This document shows positions 41,901-50,027 of a stretch of 64,000 nt of DNA, piece after piece. Source of the DNA: Oxalobacteraceae bacterium (GTDB lineage Bacteria > Pseudomonadota > Gammaproteobacteria > Burkholderiales > Burkholderiaceae_D); contig DPRS01000016.1 in NCBI GenBank assembly GCA_003537575.1, positions 1-64,000 of the forward strand, given 5' to 3'. The position numbers were made by a program, and so were the translations under genes. Under the pieces are notes generated by a model. It was not told the origin of the DNA. It saw only the letters and a program-made list of their open reading frames with translations, and did no database searches. The first letter of the stretch is position 1. Each line of letters starts with the position of its first letter.

Positions 41901-44200
41901 ATCGCGGACAGCTTCTTTACCGCTTCCTCGATCGAGCTAATCCTAAGCGACGAAGGGAAGACCTGCACGTGGTTCTCTTCGCGGGATAGAAGCGAGGCTT
42001 CTTCGAGCCAGGAAATCGCCGTGCGAACCCGTGTGTCGTCGGTGGCGGAGTCGCGTTCGAATACGCCTTCGGCATCCTCGGCCAGAATCTCGCCGGATGT
42101 CGCGATCACTTCGCCGGCGGAAGTTTTCTTGCGCTCCAGCGAGCGCAGCGACTTGAGGATGGATTGAATTTCCCGCTGGGTCAATCGTGACATGGCGGAC
42201 ATGTTGAACTGCCGTTCGACGTCTTCGGCCGTATAGAGCAAAACACAACGCGCATGGGCACGGTCACGGCCGGCGCGGCCCGCCTCTTGCAAATAATTTT
42301 CCAGGGAGCCGGGAATGTCGGCATGAATGACCAGGCGCACATCGGGCTTGTCGATGCCCATGCCGAACGCGTTCGTGGCGGCGATGACTTGCAGTTCGCC
42401 AGCGATGAAACGCTGCTGGACACTCTTTTTCGTTTCTGGCGGCAAGTGCGCATGGAAATGCGCGGCCGAGATGCCTTTCTCCTGGAGGAATTGCGCGATT
42501 TCTTCCGTCTGCTTGCGTGTGGCGCAGTACACGATCGCGCCGCCCTGGGCGCCGGCCGGAAGATCTGCCTGGAGAAGTTGATGGACGTGGGCGAATTTCT
42601 CCGCGGGTGTCGTGGGTACCACGGAAAACTCGAGGTTGTCACGGCTGGCGCCGCCGTCGAAGACGGTCAATTCAATCCCGACCTTGTCCCGGAAGTGCCC
42701 CAGCATGTCGGCCACGACTTCCGGCTTGGCGGTCGCCGTCAGGCACAGGACAGGCGGTATTGGCCCATTGCAGGCTTTTTCCCTGATGAAGCGTCCCACG
42801 TACCGATAATCGGGACGGAAATCGTGTCCCCATTTGGATATGCAGTGCGCTTCATCCAGCACCCACATGCCGATCTCGCGTTGCTCCAGCACCTTGCGCA
42901 CGGAGCGATTGCGCAACTGCTCGGGTGAGAGAATCACGATGCCGATGTCACCCAGGCGAACCCGGTCTAGCACGTCGGCACGTTCCGGCAATGACAACAG
43001 GCCGTTGATAGCGGCACAGGAGGTAATCCCGCGCGCCTCAAGCCCGGCAACCTGGTCGGCCATCAGCGCCACGAGCGGGGAAATGACGATGGTGAGCGCG
43101 CCGGTCTTGTCGTAGCGTGACAGGGCGGGGATTTGATAGCACAGCGACTTTCCAGTGCCCGTGGGAAGAATTCCCAGCACGTGCTTTCCGGCCATCGAGG
43201 CTTCCACGATGACTTGCTGGAGGGGGTGTCCGTTGGCATCGGCTGGTTGTGGCCGAAAATCGGTAAAGCCGAACCAGCGCGCCAATTCCTTGCGCGCATC
43301 GTGCCGTTCCGTGCACCAGTCGCACGTGGGGTCGTTACAGCGCGTGTCGCGCAGCCGCCGGATGATTGCGCCAGTTTCGGGAAACTGGTGGCGTACCCAG
43401 GGCGGCATGACGGAGTTGCCGCCCGAGACAGATAGCCACGCCAGGGCGTAGGCCAAGGCCCAGCCGTGCCGGCGTGCGTCGGTGAGGATGTCGTAGGCTT
43501 GCACCACACATGCCTGGCCGTCGAGACGTTGTGCGATCGCGCTTAAGGCCTCTTCCTCCGTCGGGCGGGGACGCCTGCGAATGGTCACAAAAAAAGCGTT
43601 CAGGCCAGACGTGCTGCTATCGGCCGTGGTCAGCCAATGCCAGGCGGTTAATAAATCTGGCGCTGTTTCCCGCATTTCCTGAAATGCGACCAGCTGGTCG
43701 CGGAAGACATCCAGCGTCAGGCGGGCATCCAGTTCCGGGTCATTTAATTGGCCGCGTTGGAGTTTGCCGTCCTGGTAATGCTTGACCAGGTGATGGTAGG
43801 GGTTTCGCGGGAATGCCAGGGGATTCAAACACAGCGTGTCGACCGCCGGCAGTTGGAGCAGGCGCATGTCCGGCTTCGCCACCGCCAGATGGGGCAGGTC
43901 GAAAGCGATCAGATTGTGACCAAGCAGAAAAGAGACGGCTTCGGCGAACGCCTCCAGTTCGTCCAGAGCCTTGTCGAGATTTCCTGTCCGGTACACATAG
44001 GCGGCATTGGTGTCGCCACGGACGGCGGCGAAGCGATGGATCTTGTGGTCTTGTTTGCCGACTTCCAGGTCAATCGACACACATCGTGGCGCCATGGTGG
44101 TCGAATGAGCACTCGCTGTTGCCGGGGCGGGGACAGATGAGTCTGGCTCGGTCACGCTGAGTCCAGGTGAAAAATTGTTTGCATTCTCATCAGTACTCAT
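38963..44200 (-). CDS. Exonuclease-RecQ-UvrD fusion helicase
   Basis: 1,745 aa. Domains in order: DEDD-type 3'-5' exonuclease about 38-190 (CVSIDLEVG, GHNLIAFDLPHL, D in LTLDVF); a small Cys/His cluster near 288-300 (CNDPTCDWCTERH); RecQ helicase about 330-700 with Walker A LPTGTGKSLCYQ, VLDEAHCISKWGHDFRPDY and QEAGRAGRD; a helical linker; UvrD/Rep helicase about 1120-1640 with VLAGPGSGKTRVLVHR, LVDEYQDIGPDQYELI, LLTAHRAKGLEFDHVAVLDG and MTRARKTL. Having two helicase motors of opposite superfamily in one chain with an exonuclease suggests repair or defence against foreign DNA. It stands alone between two defence clusters. Function inferred; each domain is secure. Confidence 0.92.
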   Translation of the reverse strand: MSTDENANNFSPGLSVTEPDSSVPAPATASAHSTTMAPRCVSIDLEVGKQDHKIHRFAAVRGDTNAAYVYRTGNLDKALDELEAFAEAVSFLLGHNLIAFDLPHLAVAKPDMRLLQLPAVDTLCLNPLAFPRNPYHHLVKHYQDGKLQRGQLNDPELDARLTLDVFRDQLVAFQEMRETAPDLLTAWHWLTTADSSTSGLNAFFVTIRRRPRPTEEEALSAIAQRLDGQACVVQAYDILTDARRHGWALAYALAWLSVSGGNSVMPPWVRHQFPETGAIIRRLRDTRCNDPTCDWCTERHDARKELARWFGFTDFRPQPADANGHPLQQVIVEASMAGKHVLGILPTGTGKSLCYQIPALSRYDKTGALTIVISPLVALMADQVAGLEARGITSCAAINGLLSLPERADVLDRVRLGDIGIVILSPEQLRNRSVRKVLEQREIGMWVLDEAHCISKWGHDFRPDYRYVGRFIREKACNGPIPPVLCLTATAKPEVVADMLGHFRDKVGIELTVFDGGASRDNLEFSVVPTTPAEKFAHVHQLLQADLPAGAQGGAIVYCATRKQTEEIAQFLQEKGISAAHFHAHLPPETKKSVQQRFIAGELQVIAATNAFGMGIDKPDVRLVIHADIPGSLENYLQEAGRAGRDRAHARCVLLYTAEDVERQFNMSAMSRLTQREIQSILKSLRSLERKKTSAGEVIATSGEILAEDAEGVFERDSATDDTRVRTAISWLEEASLLSREENHVQVFPSSLRISSIEEAVKKLSAIQLFEDYRRQLLAIIQALISADPDEGISTDELMGVSGLSADGVRAALYELERLGIASNDTSLTAFVHAGVSRSSQKRLEEAISLELALIDALREAAPDLHKGDASLLQLRHTTQHLKDAGHAHALPEKISRLVNSIAMDGRSEDGGMGSLRVRRLDAESLQITLQREWSALSKTVQLRHGAAKLALDHLLATLPQGTRGTDLLAETTLGKLHAAISSDALLVADVKDTAKLLDRALLWLHEQEVIRLNKGLAVFRPAMMIRLGTERRNFVKADFAPLQLHYQEQVVQIHVMAEYVLRGLEAMADALRLAMDYFQLNREAFLQRWLPKRQKELERQTTPASWTAIVDSLNNPVQQKIVADDREQTNVLVLAGPGSGKTRVLVHRIAYLIRVKRENPRGILALAYNRHAAVQIRERLAALIGDDAKGVVVLTCHAFAMRLTGTSFRKQAVKDKDAFNAVMRDAIALLKGDGLAPDEADEQRDRLLAGFRWILVDEYQDIGPDQYELISALAGRTLSDEDGKLSLFAVGDDDQNIYAFDGASVEFIRRFEADYAAKPVYLLENYRSTGHIIDAANRVIAASKLRMKAEHPVVIDRGRSKLDGGGDWSKIDPVGEGRVQILPGGGDLLSQAVVAMLELRRLAALSPEWDWSKAAVIAREWKSLEPVRSYCELHGIPVQMADEEMTQFWRLRETQKLIAWLRERDAKLIDTATIQEWLQGQPPGSWWPLLQEAVLEYAGETAGAELPVDHFVEWLAEWGREVRRRQTGLLLLTAHRAKGLEFDHVAVLDGNWNRTGHNEDADAPRRLFYVAMTRARKTLALIQMHERHALLDSLADAPCVQRRAAIDAGAIPAELRRNYRRLAPSEVDLGFAGRHSDTHPAHHAIASLTVGDPLSIRRMNDRWELTDRNGSTVGRLSRAFALPAGIHCASASVHAIIRWRSKDTEPEYLSRLRCDQWEVVLPELVFEPIESKKSLSLSRDHFFA

Positions 44201-44543
44201 AATTTTCTTGAAAGAGGTCGACTAGCTGGTGACAAGACTACCCGCTCGGCCCGGACAAGTACGGCAACCGTTAATGAAACAATTGGTATTTTACTTGCTA
44301 ATTAGTAACAAAACATATCTCTTTTGAAACACGGTATTGGTGTTTCGTGAGTGCATGAAGGTTTTCTGCAGTTTGGCTTCCTGAACGGGCGGGGCGCCAG
44401 TATTTAAAAATGGACGAATCAGGCGGGTGTATTAACGTCGATCCTTGTGTCCGTGTCGTTCGGCAATATTCATCGTTTGTTGAGTCTTGACAGTGCTGCC
44501 ACCCATAGCAAGCTGCTTCCATCGATTCATGGGAGCTTCTATC
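44201..44543. other. Divergent promoter region of the fusion helicase and a small membrane protein
   Basis: About 340 bp, locally AT-rich, between divergent genes. No gene or clear operator seen. It should contain promoters in both directions. Confidence 0.3.
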
Positions 44544-45062
44544 ATGCCTCACCTGCAAACCTTGCGCGGGCAGATCGTCGACCTGCGCCGCCATGCCAAC
44601 GTCCATCTCTACTGGCGCGGCCGGTACGGTCCTGCCGAGAGGTACGAGTTGTGGATGCGCGATCCGGAAGGATATGAGCACCAGTGCGTCCTGTATACCC
44701 GGACCATGCCGGCGCGGCTCGGGCATGAAGTTACCCTTGTCGCAGATGCCATCGCGGTGCGCGGCATCGTCAACTGGTCGACGGGCGTGCGCGTGAACTA
44801 TATGAGAGTCGATCCGCCGCCGCTGATGCACTTGCGCGATCTGTGGGTATCGGTGGCGCTGCTGACTTCACTTGCGGCCTGGCTGGGTGACCTCGGGATG
44901 GCGCTGTTCCTGCCAGCCGTGCTGCTGTATTTTCTGCTCGCGGTGATGCGCCGTTACGTCGTTCGCCGGTGGCAGGCGGCGACGATCGATCGCGCCTTGC
45001 GCGACGTGCAGGGTCGAGATAGCTGCGACCGAGACATCCGCCGACACAACAAGCGCGGCTAA
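44544..45062 (+). CDS. Small membrane protein of unknown function
   Basis: 172 aa starting at ATG 44544, where GGGAG lies 8 bases upstream; the frame is open 57 bp further upstream. The N-terminal half is soluble and beta-rich (YWRGRYGPAERYELWMRDPEGYEHQCVLYTRTMPARLGHEVTL...), with a WYL- or OB-like feel. Two adjacent transmembrane helices follow at about 95-130 (LWVSVALLTSLAAWL, MALFLPAVLLYFLLAVM), then a basic tail, RRYVVRRW. No known family recognised. It is an isolated gene in the accessory region. Confidence 0.65.
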   Translation: MPHLQTLRGQIVDLRRHANVHLYWRGRYGPAERYELWMRDPEGYEHQCVLYTRTMPARLGHEVTLVADAIAVRGIVNWSTGVRVNYMRVDPPPLMHLRDLWVSVALLTSLAAWLGDLGMALFLPAVLLYFLLAVMRRYVVRRWQAATIDRALRDVQGRDSCDRDIRRHNKRG

Positions 45063-45622
45063 GGGAGCCGCTCCGACATCGTCCGCACCACGATGACGTG
45101 CGCGGCCGGAAGGCGGAGCCGGGAAGGTCGCCGGAATCGCACCTCAAAAATGTCTGAATGGTGGCCAACGCGAAGTCTAAAAACACACGGCGGCCCGCTC
45201 TGCCGCGCCAGGACTTGACGTACCTGGCCAAAGCCTTACCTCTGGTTCTACGGGGTACAGGGCAGGGCAGAAGTATTTGCATACAAGTCGGGTCGCAGTC
45301 CAACTAGAGTGGGAGTCAGTAGGAGATTCCTTGGCTGGTTATGGCGTCGCTGAGACTGCAGTCGTACTCCAGTCCGATTCGAGTCGTACCTTGCATGCGA
45401 ATGAGGCCGGTTGCGTGCTTCAGGGATGGTGCATGGTCGTGATTCGGTGCCGCCTGATGGCAATTGACATGACTTGTGGGAAACGGGAAAAGCTCCCGCA
45501 TCAAGTGTCATGAATAGGTGCGTCAGAAATGCCGTTTCCATCGCGAGAAGCAGACTTGACCGAGCGGGTTTCTGCGAGATGCTGGTGAGGTGATAACGCT
45601 CGCCTTGCACAGGAGTCTCAGC
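45063..45622. other. Non-coding region carrying repeat copy A
   Basis: 560 bp without a supported gene. Contains the first copy of a 124-bp diverged repeat (45151-45274) and an imperfect inverted repeat with a Pur-rich loop near 45460-45512 (TGACATGACTTG ... CAAGTGTCATGA). A non-coding RNA is possible but unproven. Confidence 0.35.
45151..45274 (+). repeat. Diverged 124-bp repeat, copy A
   Basis: Shares its start (TGTCTGAATGGTGG, then GCGAAGTCT) and its end (CTCTGGTTCTACGGGGTACA, then GGGCAGGGC) with copy B at 48165-48288. The middle is less similar but of equal length. The two copies are in direct orientation, 3.0 kb apart, with the integrase and two small genes between them. Confidence 0.6.
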
Positions 45623-45961
45623 ATGAAACACGCCACGACTTGTTTGGAAAATGTCGATGGTATCTGCCTGCCGGATGAGCGAGCCGGCGTGGATGCTTGC
45701 CTGGGATACGAGGACTCATCGGTATCTGACAGTGCGGTATTGACAGCCAATGCGGCACAGGTGCGAAACGCTGTCGCCATGCTTGGGATCGACCCGGCGA
45801 AGTTTGAACGCTATGCCGTGCGGCGCTGGGGAAGGAAATGGCATTTGCAAACCGATGGCTGGCGCCAGGCGCTGGACGAGATGGAACGCTATCGTAACGA
45901 TCCCGAAGGCCTCATCGACAAGATCGATACGTATCTGCGCCTCGAAGGCAGGACTTTCTGA
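45623..45961 (+). CDS. Hypothetical protein in the integrase region
   Basis: 112 aa, ATG 45623 preceded by AGGAGT 7 bases upstream. The C-terminal part is helical and charged (FERYAVRRWGRKWHLQTDGWRQALDEMERYRNDPEGLIDKIDTYLRLEG). No domain recognised. Followed after 23 bp by another small gene in the same direction, so the two probably form an operon within the mobile segment. Confidence 0.6.
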   Translation: MKHATTCLENVDGICLPDERAGVDACLGYEDSSVSDSAVLTANAAQVRNAVAMLGIDPAKFERYAVRRWGRKWHLQTDGWRQALDEMERYRNDPEGLIDKIDTYLRLEGRTF

Positions 45962-45984
45962 ATATGTGCAGGGAGGATGAGACG

Positions 45985-46203
45985 ATGCTCCGTCTGGGAA
46001 TCTATGTTCGCTTGACATCCGGCGAGATTGCGCGTTTCGAACGCATCACCGGCTTTGCACCCAATGATGTGAAAACCCTCGCTGACTTCGACGCGTACGT
46101 TGCGCAATGCAAGCGCCATTACTGGGGGCATAGCAGGGACACGCGGTTCCTGCACTGGCTGATCGACCGCGAATACGCCCGCTGCTGCGGGAGTGATGGA
46201 TGA
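45985..46203 (+). CDS. Small hypothetical protein
   Basis: 72 aa from ATG 45985, chosen because GGGAGG lies just upstream (an ATG 7 codons earlier has no ribosome site). Sequence MLRLGIYVRLTSGEIARFER ... ends REYARCCGSDG. Basic, helical, no family recognised. Convergent with the integrase gene (98 bp apart). Confidence 0.55.
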   Translation: MLRLGIYVRLTSGEIARFERITGFAPNDVKTLADFDAYVAQCKRHYWGHSRDTRFLHWLIDREYARCCGSDG

Positions 46204-46301
46204 CCACCGTGCAACAGCCCAGTGAATGGTTCTCTGCGTCACACGTCGCCAGACGCAGGCGCCCAGCGCGCTGGTACAAAACGCATGACTGGCGCAGGTG
46301 A

Positions 46302-47375
46302 TCAGGTGATGCTGTCTGTGCCGGGGAGATTGTCTTTTTTCGGCACCGACTTTGCACCCAGGTAAGCCTGGCTGATCGCCGTCCTGTTGTGGCCTAGCTG
46401 CTGGGAAACGATAAACAGCGCGCGGTCCAGTAGCTCGGGATCCTGCAGTGGATCGCCGCCGCGCACCGGGCATGCCACTTTGGTCAGGTCAAAATACTTG
46501 TCGCCGGCAAACTGGTGGCGCAGGCCATGCCCGGTGATGCCTAGTTCTTTCTTTGATATGCCGGCCTGGCGCACCACGTTCTTGTAGCGGTCCAGCGATT
46601 GCAGCAGCGTCTTGCCGGGATGGCCCAGATATGAGTTCGGATAAGGCGCATAGCGCCTGGCGCGCTCGATGACGTCGCGCTGCGCATCGGACACCAGCGG
46701 GATCAGGCGCAAGCGCCCGCCCTTGGTGCCGCGCTCGATCGACAGGCAGGCGATGTACTCTTCTGCGGCCGGGCCGTCGACCGGCACCAGCCCGGCCGGC
46801 ACCACCGCCCGGTGCGGCTGGAACATCACCGCTTCCTTGCGGCGCAGGCCGGTGCGCCATACCAGCTCCAGCATGATCGCCACCCGCTCGTCGATGCGCG
46901 CCACGCGCGCGAGCAGCTGCGGGATTTCGATGTCCTGCGAGGTCCAGCTCTTGTCGTGCTGGGCGACATAGGCGCGCGCAAACAGCGCGGGATCGATCCC
47001 ATAGGCCTTGGGCGGCAAGATCAGGCCGGGCTTGCCGATCCACTGCGCGTACGTGTTCAGCGTGCTGGCCAGGAATTGCAGGTAGGCCGCGCTATGGGGC
47101 TTGGCCAGCATCGGCACGGCATGTTGCGTGCACAGCTTTGCGATGCGGGGATCGCACGTCCAGTACCAGAGCAGGTGCCTGACATGGTTGCCGCCGAGAT
47201 TGTGCGGATCGAGCTGGAATTTGAGTGCGCGCAATAGCTTGAACGTCACGAAGAGAGCACCCGCGCGCGCGGCCTGCGTGCGGTGCGATACACCCTTGGG
47301 GCGTTTCGCGTGGCGGTGGTTGTGCAGGTCGATGATCGCCTGTAGCCTGGCCTTCCAGTCCGAATTGTTGCTCAT
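46302..47375 (-). CDS. Tyrosine recombinase/integrase
   Basis: 357 aa. The C-terminal catalytic domain has the conserved set: Arg in LVWRTGLRRKEAVMF, His-x-x-Arg in GHGLRHQFAGD, His in VSQQLGHNRTAISQAYLG with the Tyr nucleophile in AYLG. The N-terminal part is a helical SAM-like core-binding domain (KFQLDPHNLGGNHVRHLLWYWT). The gene probably belongs to an integrative element carrying the flanking defence genes. No tRNA or att duplication was identified, so the insertion site is unknown. Two perfect hairpins lie 68 to 143 bp upstream of the start. Confidence 0.92.
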   Translation of the reverse strand: MSNNSDWKARLQAIIDLHNHRHAKRPKGVSHRTQAARAGALFVTFKLLRALKFQLDPHNLGGNHVRHLLWYWTCDPRIAKLCTQHAVPMLAKPHSAAYLQFLASTLNTYAQWIGKPGLILPPKAYGIDPALFARAYVAQHDKSWTSQDIEIPQLLARVARIDERVAIMLELVWRTGLRRKEAVMFQPHRAVVPAGLVPVDGPAAEEYIACLSIERGTKGGRLRLIPLVSDAQRDVIERARRYAPYPNSYLGHPGKTLLQSLDRYKNVVRQAGISKKELGITGHGLRHQFAGDKYFDLTKVACPVRGGDPLQDPELLDRALFIVSQQLGHNRTAISQAYLGAKSVPKKDNLPGTDSIT

Positions 47376-47442
47376 TGCTCCCTCTCAAGCGGCTGCCGCA
47401 AACTGGCGGTGCGACGTTAAATCGATCAGGCAAGTCACGCAC

Positions 47443-47518
47443 GGCAGCCGCAGACCGTTTGCGGCTGCCATGCGGGGCCAGAATGTCATTTCAGCGGCCG
47501 GCCCGGTTGCCGCTGAAA
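47443..47518. repeat. Two perfect hairpins upstream of the integrase
   Basis: GGCAGCCGCA-gaccgtt-TGCGGCTGCC (47443-47469) and TTTCAGCGGC-cggcccggtt-GCCGCTGAAA (47489-47518) each have perfect 10-bp arms. They are in tandem and close to the integrase start (47375). Another GCGGCTGCCGC is at 47390. Possible recombination, integrase-binding or control elements. Confidence 0.5.
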
Positions 47519-49189
47519 AGTGGATGGAATGAGTCTTCAAAATATGCGTGCGAGAATGCAGCCGGATTTCGCCGACGTGCATCTCCCCGCCAGGAGGGCG
47601 GGCGCAGCAAGCACGAATGCGCCGCTGCGACAACCGGGCGCAGGCCCAGGTACAGCAAGACATGGATGTCATATGGCCTCCTTTCCGAAAGCATCCATCG
47701 GCCCCATGAGCGGGCCGCCGATCGGGTGAGTGCAGGGGACGGCGCGCGCCACCTCAGGGGCGACGCAACGCCGGACACGCAGGGCCGAATTCCTGCGAAA
47801 GCGCACTCGAAAGAAAAGGCAGAGAAAAGCTATTGCATCGATCCGGTCGATGTGGGGTGGGTCAAGCCCGTTTGATGAAGCAACCTGCTACAGGCGAGAG
47901 GCGGGCGCAATGCCCGCTTGTCGCCGAATGAAACACTAAAGCCACATGAGGTGGCTGACGGCAATTGATGCCGAACTTCAGGGCAGTTAACGTCTGCGTC
48001 CGCCGCGATTCGAGCGCGATGCTCAGGATGCGGAGTCCGGGAAAATCGGTCATCACGGAGCTGCGCCTATGCGCATGTCGCTGATGGCATGAACAGTTTG
48101 GCAAATGCGGTGGCAGTTATCAAGTTATTGTGTTTGATGGCGCGCAGGGAATGCGTATGCAAATTGTCTGAATGGAGGCTGGCGTGAAGTCTGGCGGCGG
48201 TACGAATGGCGGCACGCCGCGTCTGGCATGGGCAAGCCGATCGGAAGGCTTGCCTCTGGTTCTATGGTGTGCAGGGCACGGCGAAGAAAAATCAACGCAT
48301 GACGCCATGAGGGCGTTCTACATCATTTCTGCACATGCACCGGCAGAGCCGCATGGCCTGGTTGGTGTCGCCTACCAGTCACCGAAAACTTGCGGGTAAC
48401 AAGGGCAGCCTGCGCGTGCACCGGCAATGGCCTTGCGTGCGCCTGCCAGGCGGTCGAATCAACGCCAGCAACAAGTGCCGCCGAAACGGAGCAATTTCGC
48501 GATCATCGTTCGAAGGTGGCTTGTGAATACTGATCGGATGTGACAAGCTTTTACTGGACGAATAGCGGGATTGGCATCAATGGAAAAACAATCCGATTGC
48601 CGCGATGTTGCGCGATTCGCCTGCTGTACCGGAAGCTGGCACCCGTCCGCATTGTGCGGTAAAGCAAGCCCTTACGTAACCGAGCGCCGCTCACGAATCA
48701 CTTTTGACCGGCATGCGTTTTCCCATAAGGGGAAACGTGCAATGCAAGGATCTTACGTCCTGTGCTGCATGGACAGGCTGATACGCCGCTTGCGTGTCTG
48801 ACATACGGCATGCATCTCAATCTAAGGCAGTGACATCAGCATGTCGCTCCCCAGGAGCACGGTGGTCGCTGCCTGAATTTCTCTTCCAACTTCGATTGCC
48901 GTTTAAATTTGATGCGCTTGTCCATCGTGTAGACAGAGTGCGCGCACATGTGACGAGCAAGCAGCGGATGCGACCCGACTAAGTTCGGCAAACCAGCCAC
49001 GAAGCAGCGCTTTGTGCGCCTTCTGCAGCCACCATTGCAATTCCATTTTGTGCCGTCACGAAGCGGCCTTTTCCCCGGACGCCAGGGCGTGGCATTTGTG
49101 CGCCGCGCAGTCGCGCTTGATTTTGTGGTGCCTTGATTTTGCAAATTGTTGATGCATTCTTGAACTGAATGAATAGAAAGGAGATCAAT
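47519..49189. other. Non-coding stretch carrying repeat copy B and a hairpin
   Basis: About 1.7 kb with no gene I can support; short reading frames here have no ribosome sites or family features. It contains the hairpin GGCGA-...-GCGGGC-gcaat-GCCCGC-ttg-TCGCC (47893-47925), a nearby AGCCAC-atga-GGTGGCT hairpin (47940-47956), and the 124-bp repeat copy B (48165-48288). A small RNA or degraded mobile DNA is possible. Confidence 0.4.
48165..48288 (+). repeat. Diverged 124-bp repeat, copy B
   Basis: Direct-orientation partner of 45151-45274. Shares TGTCTGAATGGAGG..GCGTGAAGTCT at the left and CTCTGGTTCTATGGTGTGCA, then GGGCACGGC, at the right, with a less similar centre of equal length. Confidence 0.6.
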
Positions 49190-49405
49190 ATGGAACCAGA
49201 TATTTCATCATCACAGGAAATTCGCTTCATCAGATTGCCAGAAGTGCTGGCACTGTGCGGAAAGTCGAAAAGCAGTATCTACCTAGCGATCAAGAACGGT
49301 GAATTCCCTGCGCCGGTAAAGCTGTCCGCCCGGTCATCCGCGTGGGTGCATAGCGAAATTACGGCATGGGCCGCTGCCCGCATCAAGGCCAGTCGGCCAC
49401 TCTAG
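49190..49405 (+). CDS. AlpA-family phage regulatory protein
   Basis: 71 aa, ATG 49190 with AAAGGAG 6 bases upstream. A single AlpA/MerR-like winged helix: FIRLPEVLALCGKSKSSIYLAIKNGEFPAPVKLSARSSAWVHSEI ... AWAAARI. AlpA proteins usually control excision or early genes of cryptic prophages and integrative elements, and commonly pair with a tyrosine integrase like the one 1.8 kb to the left. The first gene of the defence block follows 0.6 kb later. Confidence 0.87.
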   Translation: MEPDISSSQEIRFIRLPEVLALCGKSKSSIYLAIKNGEFPAPVKLSARSSAWVHSEITAWAAARIKASRPL

Positions 49406-50027
49406 GATAAGCAAGCATGAGAAACGCGCGTCCAAAAAGAACTATTGCTGGACGCGCTATTTTATTATTGCAGGTGCAAGCTGGCGGATCGAGATGTTGG
49501 CTCTTACGCTAATCTGACAATTGCTCATTTTAAAGACGTGGTTTGGCATGCCAGTCAAGTATTACAAGCAGTATTCTCTTCAAATCGGTTCGTTTCGATT
49601 CACGATCGGTTCAACATGGCCCTTGGTTGCTTTTGCCTTTAGGTCCGCTTAAAAATGGAGGGATTGCCCAATTACACGGGGCATTCTACTGACTACAATG
49701 CGCTACTCCAATCAAGTTTCGCCCAGCTAATTAACCAGAATTTCATATTATTGGCCACGCAATTTGTTAACATCACTTATTTCGCATACTTAAGAAAAAT
49801 TAATTTCGATATTAATTTTTTGAGTCGTGTTCCTTCGTACTACCATTTGTCTCTCTAGAATCTAGAATAGTGCCAACAGTTAAAAATCTTCCGCCCATCT
49901 GTGCTACCGTAAAAATCACCAGCCGGCCTGCTTTTACGGCATTTTGGCCAAGCTGCCACGCTCACCCAGCTAGTATTGACTGCACTCTCAATACGGCTAG
50001 CCGCCGCGACTTGATTGGGGACTGCTG
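49406..50027. promoter_or_regulatory. Intergenic region upstream of the DUF6361 operon
   Basis: 620 bp, AT-rich, no supported gene. Near its right end are two inverted repeats: CCGTAAAA...TTTTACGG (49907-49939) and GTATTG-actgcactct-CAATAC (49973-49994). The latter is 33 bp before the DUF6361 start and a reasonable operator candidate. Confidence 0.4.

Noticed and set aside
47519..49168. Several short frames as genes
   Set aside because: None has a ribosome site, a recognisable family or neighbours in the same direction; repeat and hairpin content suggests non-coding DNA.
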